Shown here one piece after another: positions 50,146 to 60,506 of a DNA stretch of 64,000 nucleotides (positions are counted from its first letter, which is position 1; the number at the start of each line of letters is the position of its first letter). The DNA lies in contig JAHDVF020000106.1 in NCBI GenBank assembly GCA_022606425.2, forward strand, positions 2,344,001-2,408,000, in the 5' to 3' direction. The stretch comes from Lepidostoma basale. Lineage: Eukaryota > Arthropoda > Insecta > Trichoptera > Lepidostomatidae. Position numbers and translations under genes: made by a program. The notes under the pieces were generated by a model, which made no database searches, had not been told where the DNA came from, and worked only from the letters and a program-made list of their open reading frames with translations.

Positions 50146-50609
50146 TGATATAAATATCATGAATTTTTTTTTAAGTTGTCAAGGCATTTTACTGACGGGC
50201 CCTTATACGAGTATTCTTATTAACGAAAATAGTTAAATGATAAGTGTGTAAGGTAAGGTATGGGCCATTGACCCTACTAATGGTGGGGAAAGCTGCCCTT
50301 GCATATTCCACAAACGTTCGCACAGCAAATTAAGTTTATGTTTGTACAAAATTAGACTAGAATTCGCACGTGGGGGGTGTGTGCGCGCGTATCGCCAGCG
50401 CTCACACATATCATCTGAATTAAATATTTAGCTCCATCCTACAAGTTAATTTTATAATAAAAATAATTATAATTACACTTTCCTTCTCGAGCTTGACTGA
50501 ATCAGCTCAGTAAACTTTAAATCAATGGTGAAATACAGAAATCACATTTTTTTAAATTATTAGTATTATTAAAATCTTTGAGATAAACTAGCAATGAAAA
50601 TATTATACA
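50146..50609. other. Unclassified stretch
   Basis: CACGTGGGGGGTGTGTGCGC is GC-rich locally. No gene recognised. Confidence 0.3.
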
Positions 50610-50890
50610 ATAAACCATCACGACGTTTCCCCGCAGGGGTAGGGAGAGAGAATGGACCGCCACACTACTCTATCCTGACATACCTCTTTAGCTTCCTCCA
50701 CATTCATACATCGAGTCATACACGCACGTCGATTCTTCCGGCTTCTAACATGACCAACCTTTAAAATTTGATTAATTTGATCATGCCGTGTTTTCCTCGG
50801 TCTACCTCGACTCCGTACTCCATTCACATCGTGAACGTATACTTTTTAAACCATTATTTATTTACCCATGCGCTCCATATGTCCGATAGT
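50610..50890 (-). mobile_element. LINE-A (1406 variant)
   Basis: The minus strand encodes MNGVRSRGRPRKTRHDQINQ, ILKVGHVRSRKNRRACMTRC, MNVEEAKEVCQDRVVWRSIL and SPYPCGETS without stops. 5'-truncated at HMERMG. Confidence 0.8.
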
Positions 50891-51034
50891 GGAAATATTA
50901 TAGAAAATATTATAGAAACTTATAAAGGGAAAAATATGCATGGGTCTCATTTTTATTCGAAATATTGTGGTATTTTATTTTATTTGAAAGAAATAATGTG
51001 TTGTTTTAGTGACGCAACTTAATTAAAATTAAAA

Positions 51035-51330
51035 TGTTAGTAAATAGTCCATTGTTTTGGCCGAAATACTGTAATATGATACTTTAACATTATGAACTGT
51101 TAAATTAAAAAAAAAAAACTCTATTTTATGTATCACAATTGTATTTTTATTTTTCACGGCAGCTGTTTCGTCAACCTATGTTGACATCATCAGGTGTTAC
51201 AATAATATATCGACTGTCAAATTTTCGTGATTTTTCGAACCTTTGCGTGTATTTGTTCCTATGTCAATTTGAATAATTTCTTTCATATATTTTAGAAGTT
51301 CTTGCTGGAGTTGAGTTAGGTTACCTAATT
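51035..51330. repeat. Foldback-family arm, copy of 640-910
   Basis: AATAGTCCATTGTTTTGGCC, CAGCTGTTTCGTCAACCTAT, GTTGACATCATCAGGTG. The minus strand has CTGATGA (51187-51193) and GAAAC (51175-51179), with CTGCC where GTC is expected. Confidence 0.75.
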
Positions 51331-51734
51331 GTTTTAATTAAAATAAAGGTTAGTTACTATTTATAGGAGAACATATTAAAGGTGGAATTTTTTTAGAATA
51401 ATAATTAAAAAAATAAATAATAATAATCATCATAATAATAAAACAGTAATTAGAAGGAACAATTACGTATAATATAGCGTCAAAAACGATGAATCAAAAT
51501 ATATTAAAGACGATAAACATTATAAGGACGCGGATTATATATTATTATTAGTTGTATCAATATTTTTTTGGTGGATTGTATAAAGGAAAAGTTTTGAATA
51601 TACTATATACTAAGGGGGAATAAGCTGGAATTTGGTTATTTATACCATTCAATTCACATTTGTTTGATTTTAAAATTTCAAAATTGTCTAGTTTCTCTAA
51701 TTTTTTTAAATTGTTTGCTATGTGCAAAAAACGT
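51331..51734. other. AT-rich stretch, nothing recognised
   Basis: No gene or clear repeat seen. Confidence 0.3.
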
Positions 51735-51937
51735 AAGGAGCTAGAAATAGAGGAAGGCCGAGGAAAACGTGGCACGATCAAATCAATCAAATATTGAATG
51801 TCGGTCACGTGAGGAGTCGGAGAAATCGACGTGCGTGCATGACAAGATGTATGAATGTGGAGGAGGCGAGAGAAGTATGTCAGGACAGAACAGTGTGGCG
51901 TTCCATTCTTTCTGCCTACCTTTCCGGGGAGATGGCG
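51735..51937 (+). mobile_element. LINE-A 3' fragment, target of the 607-bp element
   Basis: Encodes GARNRGRPRKTWHDQINQIL, NVGHVRSRRNRRACMTRCMN and WRSILSAYLSGEMA without a stop. The TTAG tail is lost: the sequence is cut in GATGGCG by the foldback element at 51938. Confidence 0.8.
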
Positions 51938-52544
51938 CACACTGGATCCATTTGGCAAAAACAGGGACTTAGGGGTCGAACTCCGAATTTTGCCCTGATT
52001 TTTTTAAATTAGGTCCTTTGTGTGATTCCAAACCACTTTTACATTTGAACTTTTCTTGATATAACAGCTAATTTCCAAGAAAAAAAATTGTGTTTTTTTT
52101 TTTTGTATGAAGCAAAACTGATTTTTGCAATTATTTCGGAATCGGGTGGATACGTCAAAACCAAACTCAGTAGGGATTATAGAGGACATAATCCACTTTA
52201 TACTCGTAACAATTAATTAAAATTATAATGTCTGCTGCTTTTAAACGGGCAGAGATATGAAGTAGATGTCGTAACAAGTAATGTAGAGGATTATGTCCTC
52301 TATAATCCTTACTAAGTTTGGTTTTGACGTATCCACCTGATTCCGAAATAATTGAAAAAATCAGTTTTGCTTCATACAAAAAAAAACAATAACATTCTTT
52401 TTCTTGGAAATTAGCAGTTATATCAAGAAAAGTTCAAATGTAAAAGTGGTTTGGAATCACACAAAGAACCTAATTTAAAAAAATCAGGGCAAAATTCCGA
52501 GTTCGACCCCTAAGTCCCTGTTTTTGCCAAATGAATCCAGTGTG
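51938..52544. mobile_element. 607-bp foldback DNA element with 5-bp TSD
   Basis: Ends CACACTGGATCCATTTGGCA and, inverted, CACACTGGATTCATTTGGCA. The inverted arms run almost the full length (about 260 bp each) around a short unpaired centre at about 52215-52275. The 5-bp GC-rich flank TGGCG is at 51933-51937 and 52545-52549. No coding capacity. 5-bp TSD and CACNNTG ends recall Transib-type elements, but this is only suggestive. Confidence 0.85.
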
Positions 52545-52549
52545 TGGCG

Positions 52550-53005
52550 TGGCGTAGTTATTTAAAATATAGTTTAAAACCATTGTTCAAGCAAAAATAC
52601 ATGAATAGACAGTTAACATTGTCCCATAGAATTCATTTACTATTTTTTGACACGGACCATCGTTTCCCTTGCGATTTATTTCCTTGTTCTGCTCCCAACG
52701 TGTCTGGATCCATGTTGTGTGATGGTGTGTGCATGTTCTCCACGTCACCAAGTACAGTGACCCAATAAGCCCTGCCCGCTATTGTGCACTCTCGCACAGC
52801 CTCCGGTTAAATCATCACAACTCTTGTCCGCAAACCGGTTTCGGTACACTCGCGGTCACTGTATTGGGAACACGTTACTTTTATACCCATTTCGCATTTA
52901 TCATATGTACCTATACTAAACTAACTGAACGTAGCGCGGTTTTGATTTCGGTTATAGAAATTGTTCTGATCATTGACATGACCAATAGTACGAATAAGGA
53001 GGGAC
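52550..53005. other. Unclassified stretch
   Basis: Two open frames of 74 and 100 codons (52544-53031) lack recognised motifs. Parts are less AT-rich. No call. Confidence 0.3.
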
Positions 53006-53500
53006 CTTGCCAGGAAAAGCTGTACGGTTAGATGGGGAATATAGTTCCATTATTTGGTCACCGCCTGAGATCCGATATTCTCTGATGGTGGAGCGAGTGC
53101 AGAAAAAAATTTCTGCGCTTTCTTTACCTCTGGGAGCGTGGCTCTTTCTGACTGAATTCTTGCTAGGTATGCTAAGCTACCAATCATTGGAGAGAAGGAG
53201 GAATATTCACTTGGGAGTTCACTTCTTTCAGCTGATTGGGGGCCGTATACAAAACTCGGATGTCCTGAGTGATTTAGGTCTTTTTGTCCCTGATAATTAC
53301 CTTCGTCAAAGACAGCACAGATTGTTTTATTTGCCGCGCTGCAGAACCAACATGGCAATGGTTATGCCTGTGGGTAGGGCAATCTTATTGCTTAATCGGG
53401 TCGCCTCGGAGGTCGACATATTTCGTGATAGTGTGAGGTGCCTCAGGGATGCAATACCAATGTTATGATTTTTTCTTATTCTTAAGCTTAATTTTTTTAA
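53006..53500 (+). mobile_element. Jockey-like LINE C-terminal fragment
   Basis: Open for about 150 codons: EYSSIIWSPPEIRYSLMVER, VQKKISALSLPLGAWLFLTE, FLLGMLSYQSLERRRNIHLG, VHFFQLIGGRIQNSDVLSDL, GLFVPDNYLRQRQHRLFYLP and VASEVDIFRDSVRCLRDAIP, then stop at 53466-53468. This is the post-RT C-terminal region of the family seen at 62646. No RT core. Confidence 0.8.
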
Positions 53501-53520
53501 TGCTTCTCTTCTTAATTAAA

Positions 53521-54040
53521 ATAGTCGAGGAAGGCCAAAGATGTCATGGCATGGCCATATTAATAACTAACTAACCATCCCCGGAGGGGTAGGCAGAGAG
53601 GATGGATCGCTACATTGTTCTATCCTGGCATAATTCTCGCGCCTCTTCTACATTCACACATCGCTACTTGTACGCTCGTCGATTGTTCCTACTTAAAATA
53701 TGGCCGCCTTTCAGTAATTGATTCATTTGGTCATGTAATGTTTTCCTTGGCCTTCCTCTACTTCTTTTCCCATTCACACTACTTGTATATATCTTTTTAA
53801 TCGTTCTTCCCTCATCCATTCGTTCCATATGTCCAAACAATCTTAGTGACCCTTTCTTAATTCTATTTATCAACCATTCGTTTCTTACTTCATAATTAGA
53901 TATTCTATCATACATATTAATCAATAACTAAAAGGCGGTCATGTTTGAAATAGGAACAATCGACGAGCGCGCAGGTCACGAAGTGTCAATGTAGAAGAGG
54001 CGCGAGAGTTATGTCAGGATAGAACAGTGTGGCGGTCCAT
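53521..54040. mobile_element. Three abutting LINE-A pieces, + / - / +
   Basis: 53521-53561 (+, AGTCGAGGAAGGCCAAAGAT); 53562-53925 (-, MYDRISNYEVRNEWLINRIK, KGSLRLFGHMERMDEGRTIK, RSRGRPRKTLHDQMNQLLKG, RNNRRAYK); 53926-54040 (+, GGCGGTCATGTTTGAAATAG...GTGGCGGTCCATC). The minus piece sits inside a + strand copy whose two sides are the flanking pieces (they overlap in the GGCGGTCAT region). Confidence 0.65.
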
Positions 54041-54455
54041 CATCTTAAATGGTCCAAATAGTCACCCTTTTCTCATGCAGTGTTTTCTATCTAAGAATTG
54101 TAAGTTTGTTTACCAAGTAGTCGTCAGGCATACGGAACAGTAAGTTTGTGAAATAACCTTGTTACAAAGTATTAAGACTCCCCTCTTACCAGCAGATACC
54201 GTGCCGAAAACAAGTCACGACAAAGCGGCCATATGTATACAATGTTTTAATACAATAGTTGTTCCAGCAATAACAACAGCTGACGAAACTACGACGGCGG
54301 AGTTCATCTCGACACGACGTTCCCGTGGCTAAAGCGCGTACCAAATCCGCTTAATGTCGAACCGACCGACGCGAATTGTGGATTGTGTAATTCGACTGCT
54401 CGGGCACTCTTTATCGCTAGTTATATAAATTAACAAATGTTAATTAAAGCTTAAA
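54041..54455. other. Unclassified stretch
   Basis: Two donor-like GTAAGTTTG motifs (54099, 54141) have no supporting exon. TCATCTCGACACGACGTTCC is less AT-rich than the flanks. Confidence 0.3.
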
Positions 54456-54805
54456 GTAAATGGTGCACTTTAAATTATTGTCACCGCAAACAAAAGCCTG
54501 GCCAAAAAAAGCTAAGACGGCAGTGCACAGTGGTGTTCTTGTGCCGTCTCTTATGTATGGGAGTGAAGCATGAAACTGGCAAAAGAACATCCTTCTTTTG
54601 CCAGTGGCAAAAGAAGGATGAAAGTAGAATAAATGCAGTAAAATGAGATCTCTTAGACGAATGTGCGTTAAAACTGTATGATAGAGTGTCGAATGGAAAT
54701 ATAAGAAGTGAATGCGGTGCGAATGAAAGTGTTATGAACAAAATAATGAATTGGTCGTTAAGATGGTTTGTACACATGGAAAGAATGAATGAAGAAAGAA
54801 TTCTT
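54456..54805 (+). mobile_element. LINE-A relic with local inverted duplication
   Basis: AGCCTGGCCAAAAAAAGCTA, then CTTATGTATGGGAGTGAAGC. At 54585-54622 the sequence snaps back: GGCAAAAGAACATCCTTCTT, then TTGCCAGTGGCAAAAGAAGG. LINE-A then continues to GAATGAAGAAAGAATTC. It lacks the 3' end. Confidence 0.7.
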
Positions 54806-54829
54806 TGTAAACGCACTGTCATTCATACT

Positions 54830-55235
54830 ATTGCAAACGGTCTCCCTGTTGTTACCTGAGAGTAAGAGGGTTCCAACTAACAAAATTTCACTTTTGGCTT
54901 TTTTTCGTGAAAAGGGTTCTTACTAACCTTATCTATACGTACAATAAAAAAAAACATGTAATAGTATCGTCATTTTGATGTTACGAAAATAATCAAATTC
55001 CATCTGATTATTCAAAACACACGATTCACTGAAGAAGGATTCATTTACACTTACAACTTTACAATTCCAACTGCCAGAAAATTTACACGCTTCTCGGTAA
55101 AAGAGTTTCATCTGCTTCAGATGGAACCCTTTTATTACAAGATACACACCCGAAACCAACAAAACTTTGACTTAATTTTTCTCAGCTTTTTACTTTTGAC
55201 GGTTGGAACCTTCTTACCCTCAGGTGACGCTGTAG
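54830..55235. repeat. Imperfect inverted repeat, ~400 bp
   Basis: GGTCTCCCTGTTGTTACCTG...GGGTTCCAAC at the left is mirrored by GTTGGAACCTTCTTACCCTC...AACGTTCTCCCTG at the right. An inner pair AAAAGGGTTC/GAACCCTTTT also matches. The outer pair appears to be a decayed MITE. Confidence 0.5.
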
Positions 55236-55651
55236 TGAACGTTCTCCCTGTAATTGAAGCTAATTTTGATAAAATAATTGAAAAGTTACCAACGATCCAA
55301 ATTTATTTCTGAATCCATTATCCCATTTTTTATTTAAGATCCATTATAAAACAAAACGCATTGAACTGTTGATTTGACGTGAATGTAATAATTCAAACAA
55401 AACTCGATATGCCATTGCGCAATGACTGGTCCGGTTTATTTAATTTATTTGATCCAAATAAGGCTAAGTGAGTGTATGTACTGACTTAAATATATGGAGA
55501 AAAAAAACTACACACTCGTACGATAGTATAACGTTATTATATATAATATCTCGCGTGTTACTTCAAAACATTTATAAAGACGTAGTCATTGTTGTTCAGT
55601 TTGTGATATTTAACCTTTCACTAGAATATAAAGTGTTAGAATAGCATATAC
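55236..55651. other. AT-rich stretch, nothing recognised
   Basis: No gene seen. The last bases lead into a LINE-D remnant cut by the MITE. Confidence 0.3.
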
Positions 55652-56056
55652 GAGGGTATTATTTGCAAACCCGGCAAACTCCACTCACAATCAAAAGTGA
55701 GATATGAAATGGGTCTTATTCATAATACATTTGCACACAATTTTTATTGATTTTCAGTTTCAAATTCGGCTTCATTCTGAAGAATTTTGCTATTAAAATG
55801 TAGGGTTTGTTGCAAACATGGCAACCTCCACTTGAGTGTTGCAAAGCTGGCAAACTCCAAAATGAAATTCATTATTTTACTTTAATTATCAACATAATGA
55901 TTATTATTTAATGGCTGATTACTTTTAAAATACTAACTGGTTGAGATGAAAAAAAAAAATATCGTAAAAAAGCGCATTTTATTAGCGTATCAGTTTTTTG
56001 CGATTTACTCAAAACATTTTATAATGGAGTTTGCCGGGTTTGTAACTAATACCCTC
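55652..56056. mobile_element. 405-bp MITE with 4-bp TSD ATAC
   Basis: Ends GAGGGTATTATTTGCAAACC, CGGCAAACTCCA and, inverted, GAGGGTATTAGTTACAAACC, CGGCAAACTCCA. ATAC is at 55648-55651 and 56057-56060. The uninterrupted target is visible in LINE-D at 38077 on (GCATATACAGCCGC), which confirms the junctions. The interior repeats GCAAACATGGCAACCTCCAC-like motifs. No transposase. Confidence 0.85.
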
Positions 56057-56155
56057 ATACAGCCGCTAACGAAATCTTATCCAGACACCGTTCATGTGGA
56101 AAAGCACCTTAAAGATAAAGGGACAGTTGGACATCATCATCTCAGGAGATGAATA
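56057..56155 (+). mobile_element. LINE-D 3' fragment
   Basis: CAGCCGCTAACGAAATCTTA, CCGTTCATGTGGAAAAGCAC, GGGACAGTTGGACATCATCA align with 38085-38165. The target of the 405-bp MITE. Confidence 0.7.
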
Positions 56156-56177
56156 TATATCGAAAGTATGTTTACAA

Positions 56178-56690
56178 AGGCGACGAAAACGTGGCACGAT
56201 CAAATAAATCAAATATTGAATGTCGGCCACGTGAGGAGTCTGAGAAATCGACGCGCGTGCATGACACGATGTATGAATGTTGTGGAAGCGAGAGAAATAA
56301 GTCAAGAAAGAAAAATGTGGCAGTCTATCCTTTCTGCCTATCCCTTCGGGGAGACGGCATGTTGGTTAGTTTGTTAGTTTTTTTTATGTTTACAAAGGAT
56401 AGGCGAGTGGAGAGGGATATTGATAGTATGGTTGGAACAGGCAACTACTGGTTTGGTTACATGGAAGGAATGAATTATGAAGGAATCGTGAAGAAAGTAT
56501 ATATCAACGATGTGAACAAGAAATAGAGGATGTCCGAGGAAAACGTGGCACGATTAAATCAAACAAATATCAAATGTCGGCCGCGTGAGGAGTTGGAAAA
56601 ATTGACGTGCGTGCACGACGCGATGTATGAATATTGACGAAGCAATAAAAGTGTGTCAGGGAAGAATGGTGTGAAGAAGTCCCGCTGTTT
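56178..56690 (+). mobile_element. Two LINE-A fragments in tandem
   Basis: First (56178-56390): KTWHDQINQILNVGHVRSLR, NRRACMTRCMNVVEAREISQ, ERKMWQSILSAYPFGETA, tail GTTAGTTTGTTAGTTT. Second (56391-56690): FTKDRRVERDIDSMVGTGN joined by an internal deletion to YWFGYMEGMNYEGIVKKVYI, then decay. Confidence 0.75.
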
Positions 56691-56776
56691 CCCCGGAAAG
56701 GTTAGCAGAGAGAAAGATCTGACACATCTTCTCTTCCATTTTCATACAGCAAATCTCACACTCTATTTTTATTATA

Positions 56777-57350
56777 ACTAACTAACTAACCATCACGCCG
56801 TCTCTCCGAAGGGGTAGACAGAAAGAATGGACTTTCCACACTTTTCTTTCCTGACATATTTCTCTCGCTTCCTCAACATTCATACATTGTGTCATGTACG
56901 CGCGTCGATATCTCTGACTCCTCACATGGCCGACATTTAATATTTGATTTATTTGATCGTGCCACGTTTTCTTCGATCTTCCTCTATTTCTGGTTCCATT
57001 TAAATCGTTAACATATACTTTTTTTACCATTCTTTCTTCATTCATTCTTACCATATGTCCAAACCATCTTAATGATCCTTTTATTATTTTATTCATAACA
57101 CTATCATTCGCACCACATTCAATTCTTATATTTTCATTCGACACTCTATCATACACAGAGTATCCACACATTCGTCTAAGAGATCTCATTATTTTTATTA
57201 AATTTGATTAATCTATTCATGCCATGTTTCCATCGGTATTTCGCGACTCTGTATTCCATTCACATCATTGAGGTTTACTTTCTTAACCAATATAACTTAA
57301 TCCACACTTTTCATATGTCCAAACCATCGCCGTGAGCCTTCTATAATTTT
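56777..57350 (-). mobile_element. LINE-A copy plus older LINE-A piece
   Basis: 56777-57195 encodes MRSLRRMCGYSVYDRVSNEN, IRIECGANDSVMNKIIKGSL, RWFGHMVRMNEERMVKKVYV, NRGRSKKTWHDQINQILNVG and RSQRYRRAYMTQCMNVEEAR, and ends in a frameshift near the tail. 57196-57350 is a much more decayed minus piece (GGTCATGCC-like CATGCCATGTTTCCATCGG). Confidence 0.8.
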
Positions 57351-57489
57351 CGGCCGCGACTATTCCGTGTGGGCAGTATGCAGATGAAACCGGTCATAAT
57401 AATAATAATAATAAGTCTTACGGATGATATCAATTTTTGAAACATTACATTTAGCAAACGAATTTTTGTCATCAATTAGTTTATTAATA

Positions 57490-57610
57490 TTTTTTTGTAA
57501 CAAACTGATGATGCTAACATTGGTTGTCGAAACAGCTGTCGCGACAATTTTATTGGAATTAAATAAATAAATTGTGATATTATAACAGTGTTACAAATTA
57601 AATGGTTACC
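57490..57610 (+). repeat. Foldback family B half copy
   Basis: CTGATGA (57505-57511), GCTAACATTGGTTGTC, GAAAC (57529-57533), AGCTGTC, GCGACA, then TGTGATATTATAACAGTGTT, which matches the right end of the palindrome at 32945. Confidence 0.7.
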
Positions 57611-58194
57611 GTTTTTTGTAAGTGAATGTTTTGTGTTCTTTGTGCACTGTTTGACAAAAATATATACATATCAATTTGCTTACGGATACTGCATTGAAGG
57701 AAGTCAAGGTAGTGAAATTGAATTAGAATATTGGTCATGGATTCAGGAAGTATATTTTGTTTTGATTAATATTATTCGTCTAATGGAGCATTACCTGCAA
57801 TCAAATAAACACTTATATCATAAAAAAATTAACTAAATATTATTGAAACTAAGCGTATGAGGAATCTTATAGGAAAAAATATGTACGTACGAGATATATA
57901 AATATAAATATTTTTTCTCAATAAGAAATTGGAATTCATAGTGGCGAAGTGTGAAAATCGACGAGTGTTGCTTGGTGTTGTGGATCCAATCCAATCCAAT
58001 GGAAATCCAATCTCTTTGCTTTTTCTCCCCCCTAACGTTTTGATGACACCAAATATTTTCATTTTTATTATTTAATTTATTTTAAGTTTAACAATGCTTG
58101 TTGTATACATACAGGTATACAAACACATAAATTATTAAGTAAGGCCAATTACATGATTTTTCTTCTTCTTCCCTTGGATCGGCTTCTAACTAAC
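57611..58194. other. Unclassified stretch
   Basis: An 82-codon frame (57588-57836) contains YGYCIEGSQGSEIELEYWSW, without a recognised domain. TCCAATCCAATCCAATGG is a short tandem run. Confidence 0.3.
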
Positions 58195-58350
58195 TTATTA
58201 ACTAACTAACCATCACGCCGTCTCCCCGAAAGGGTAGGCAGAAAGAATGGACTGTCACACTTTAACCGATCTGGCACTCCATCCTTCTCTTTTCGCCCCG
58301 CGGGAGACGCGGTGTGATGGGTTGCGAACCTCATCGCCACAAAGTCTTTT
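58195..58350 (-). mobile_element. Second copy of the LINE-A-tailed chimera
   Basis: Tail AACTAACTAACCATCACGCC, then TTTAACCGATCTGGCACTCC, CTTCTCTTTTCGCCCCGCGG and GTGATGGGTTGCGAACCTCA: nearly identical to 5766-5935. Confidence 0.75.
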
Positions 58351-58399
58351 AACGCTCTGGCGATGCCGGTGGGGAGAGCTTAATGCTAAAGCATTATTA

Positions 58400-58680
58400 A
58401 ATAATTAATGTTTTTAATTGAAATTTCTTGTTAGAAGTTCATTTTTAAATAATGAAAACAAAAAAAAATCGATACATAATTTCTTTATTATTATGTATTT
58501 AGTGTGCTTCCACTTGTGTTTATGTCCGACCGGTTTCGGCAGCTTGCTGCCATCTTCTGGTCCGGACCTGCCATCTTCTGATCTGGACCGGTTTCGGCAG
58601 CTTGCCGAACATTAACACAAGTGGAAGCACACTAAATACATAATAATAAAGAAATTTTGTATAATTTTTTGTTTTGTTTT
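58400..58680. repeat. Foldback family F palindrome
   Basis: TATTTAGTGTGCTTCCACTT, GTGTTTATGTCCGACCGGTT, TCGGCAGCTTGCTGCCATCT, an internal duplication of TGCCATCTTCTG, then the mirrored GACCGGTTTCGGCAGCTTGC-type arm and ACACAAGTGGAAGCACACTA. Confidence 0.8.
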
Positions 58681-58684
58681 CATT

Positions 58685-58800
58685 ATTCATTATTAAATGT
58701 TTGACATTTGCCAAAACATTTGATAATGCCTTAGTAAGGCGAAGCATCCCATAATTTAATTAAACTACTATAAAGCAAACGTTTTCATTCGTATTAAAAC
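58685..58800 (+). repeat. Foldback family H half copy
   Basis: ACATTTGATAATGCCTTAGT, AAGGCGAAGCATCCCATAAT, AACGTTTTCATTCGTATTAA. Confidence 0.65.
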
Positions 58801-59949
58801 CCTTAACGTACCGTGTTCAAAACAAAACGCTCGCTCCCATGTGGTAAATTCAGTTTACCGCTAACTTTATCTAAATATCAAGCATATGACTCGATGAATC
58901 AAAATTTAATTTATGTCATCTTGTAGGGAATTTCATTAGGAATAGATCGATATCTATAACATACATGGATTATTTGAAAAACATATCATTATTAATTTTT
59001 TTCTGGAACCATGCGATTTCCGATATGGAATGCGTCACAGCATACGAGCAACTGGACACCAAGTATAAACTTGTCTCCGCGCCGCGGCCGGCGGGGCGAG
59101 ACTTTACGAGATTTTACGTATGATAAAGGCACCTAGGCAAAATGTATAGTACGTTCAAGACAACGAGTACGTATTAATATTTGTCCCTTTTGGTAAAGTG
59201 TTAATATTTTCACAGTTCTGGTATTATTAAGTTGCGTGCTGCGTTTCCATCCACAGTCGGTATTATTACGTACCTATTGAAAAGGCCAAAGATATAATTT
59301 ATAATACGTTCAAAACAGCGAGTAAGTATTTGTCACTTTTGATAAAGTTGTAAATATTAGCAAAACAAATTCTACCTTAACACGAATGAAGGTGAGGGCA
59401 GTCTTAGAAAATATTTTTTTTGGGATGAAGGAAGTAATTTTTTGCTTTTTTTTATTACGAAATATTGAGAACACTTCAATGGAGGATTACAATTTTTTTT
59501 ATAATATTAGGGTCCATAGGTTTTAAGAAAATCAACTTTAAATTGGCAGTGGAAACTCAATTGACCACATGGCAACGCGACGGTTAATGATTTAATATGC
59601 AGTTGACCATCGTTCAAGAAGAACTATATTTTCTGTTGAGACTTTAGGTCTTGGTACTGGTATCTAGGTTCTATTACCCATAGAAGTTAGCGTCGTTATC
59701 TCTAGTTTATCATGTTTATTAGCATATCGGGCAATTGGCGGGCCGCTGTATACGTAGCAGTGTAGAATTGTGCCAGAATCACGTTCACTTAACCTGGGCC
59801 TGTACCCACCTCGGCCGGCATTCACTTTCAGATAAAGGTCAACCTCCCAATGGAGCCATTGTCGTCGGTTCACAGCCATTAGTTATACAAATAATTACCA
59901 GATATTCCGTCTTAAGGGGAACCGCTAATCTTCAATTTATTTCAGATAT
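58801..59949. other. Mostly unclassified; local ~85-bp duplication
   Basis: 59125-59215 and 59276-59360 are related (TAGTACGTTCAAGACAACGA / TAATACGTTCAAAACAGCGA; TTTGGTAAAGTG / TTTGATAAAGTT). GCGCCGCGGCCGGCGGGGCG at 59080 is GC-rich. No exon supported. Confidence 0.4.
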
Positions 59950-59960
59950 ATTGATAAAAA

Positions 59961-60139
59961 AACTAACTAACTAACCATCACGCCGTCTCCCCGAAGGGGT
60001 TGGCAGAAAGAATGGACAGCCACACTTTTCTTTCCTGACATATTTCTCTCGCTTTCTCAACATTCATACATCGTGTCATGCACGCGCGTCGATTTCTCTG
60101 ACTCCTCACATGGCCGACATTCAATATTTGATTAGAATA
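59961..60139 (-). mobile_element. LINE-A 3' fragment, first of two at one site
   Basis: Encodes the last ~45 residues (RSQRNRRACMTRCMNVE-like, ILSAYPFGETA-like) and an AACTAACTAACC tail. ATTGATAAAAA flanks it at 59950-59960 and 60140-60150. Confidence 0.8.
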
Positions 60140-60150
60140 ATTGATAAAAA

Positions 60151-60436
60151 AACTAACTAACTAACTAACCATCACGCCGTCTCCCCGAAGGGGTAGGCAG
60201 AAATAATGTACTGCCATACTTTTCTTTCCTGACACATCACGTGGCCGACATTCAATATTTGATTTATTTGATTGTGCCACTCTATTTCTGGTTCCATTTA
60301 CATCGTTAACATATATTTTTTTTACCATTCTTTCTTCATTCATTCTTTCCATATGTCCAAACCATCTTAATGATTCTTTCATTATTATGTTCATAACACC
60401 ATCATTCGTACCGCATTCACTTCTTATATTTTCATT
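60151..60436 (-). mobile_element. LINE-A fragment, second at the same site
   Basis: Begins directly after the right TSD of the first copy. The minus strand encodes MNIIMKESLRWFGHMERMNE, ERMVKKIYVNDVNGTRNR; a deletion removes RPRKTWHD. Ends beside a foldback G piece. Confidence 0.75.
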
Positions 60437-60506
60437 CGTCGATGCCTGGCGAAACCGGTCGCTGTCGAAATAAAGACAAAAGTGGAAGCAGTTAACATTT
60501 GTTAAT
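60437..60506 (+). repeat. Foldback family G half copy
   Basis: CGATGCCTGGCGAAACCGGT, CGCTGTCGAAATAAAGACAA, AAGTGGAAGCAGTTAAC. Confidence 0.75.

Noticed and set aside
57588..57836. 82-codon frame with EGSQGSEIELEYWSW
   Set aside because: Overlaps a foldback B end; no start context, domain or splice evidence.
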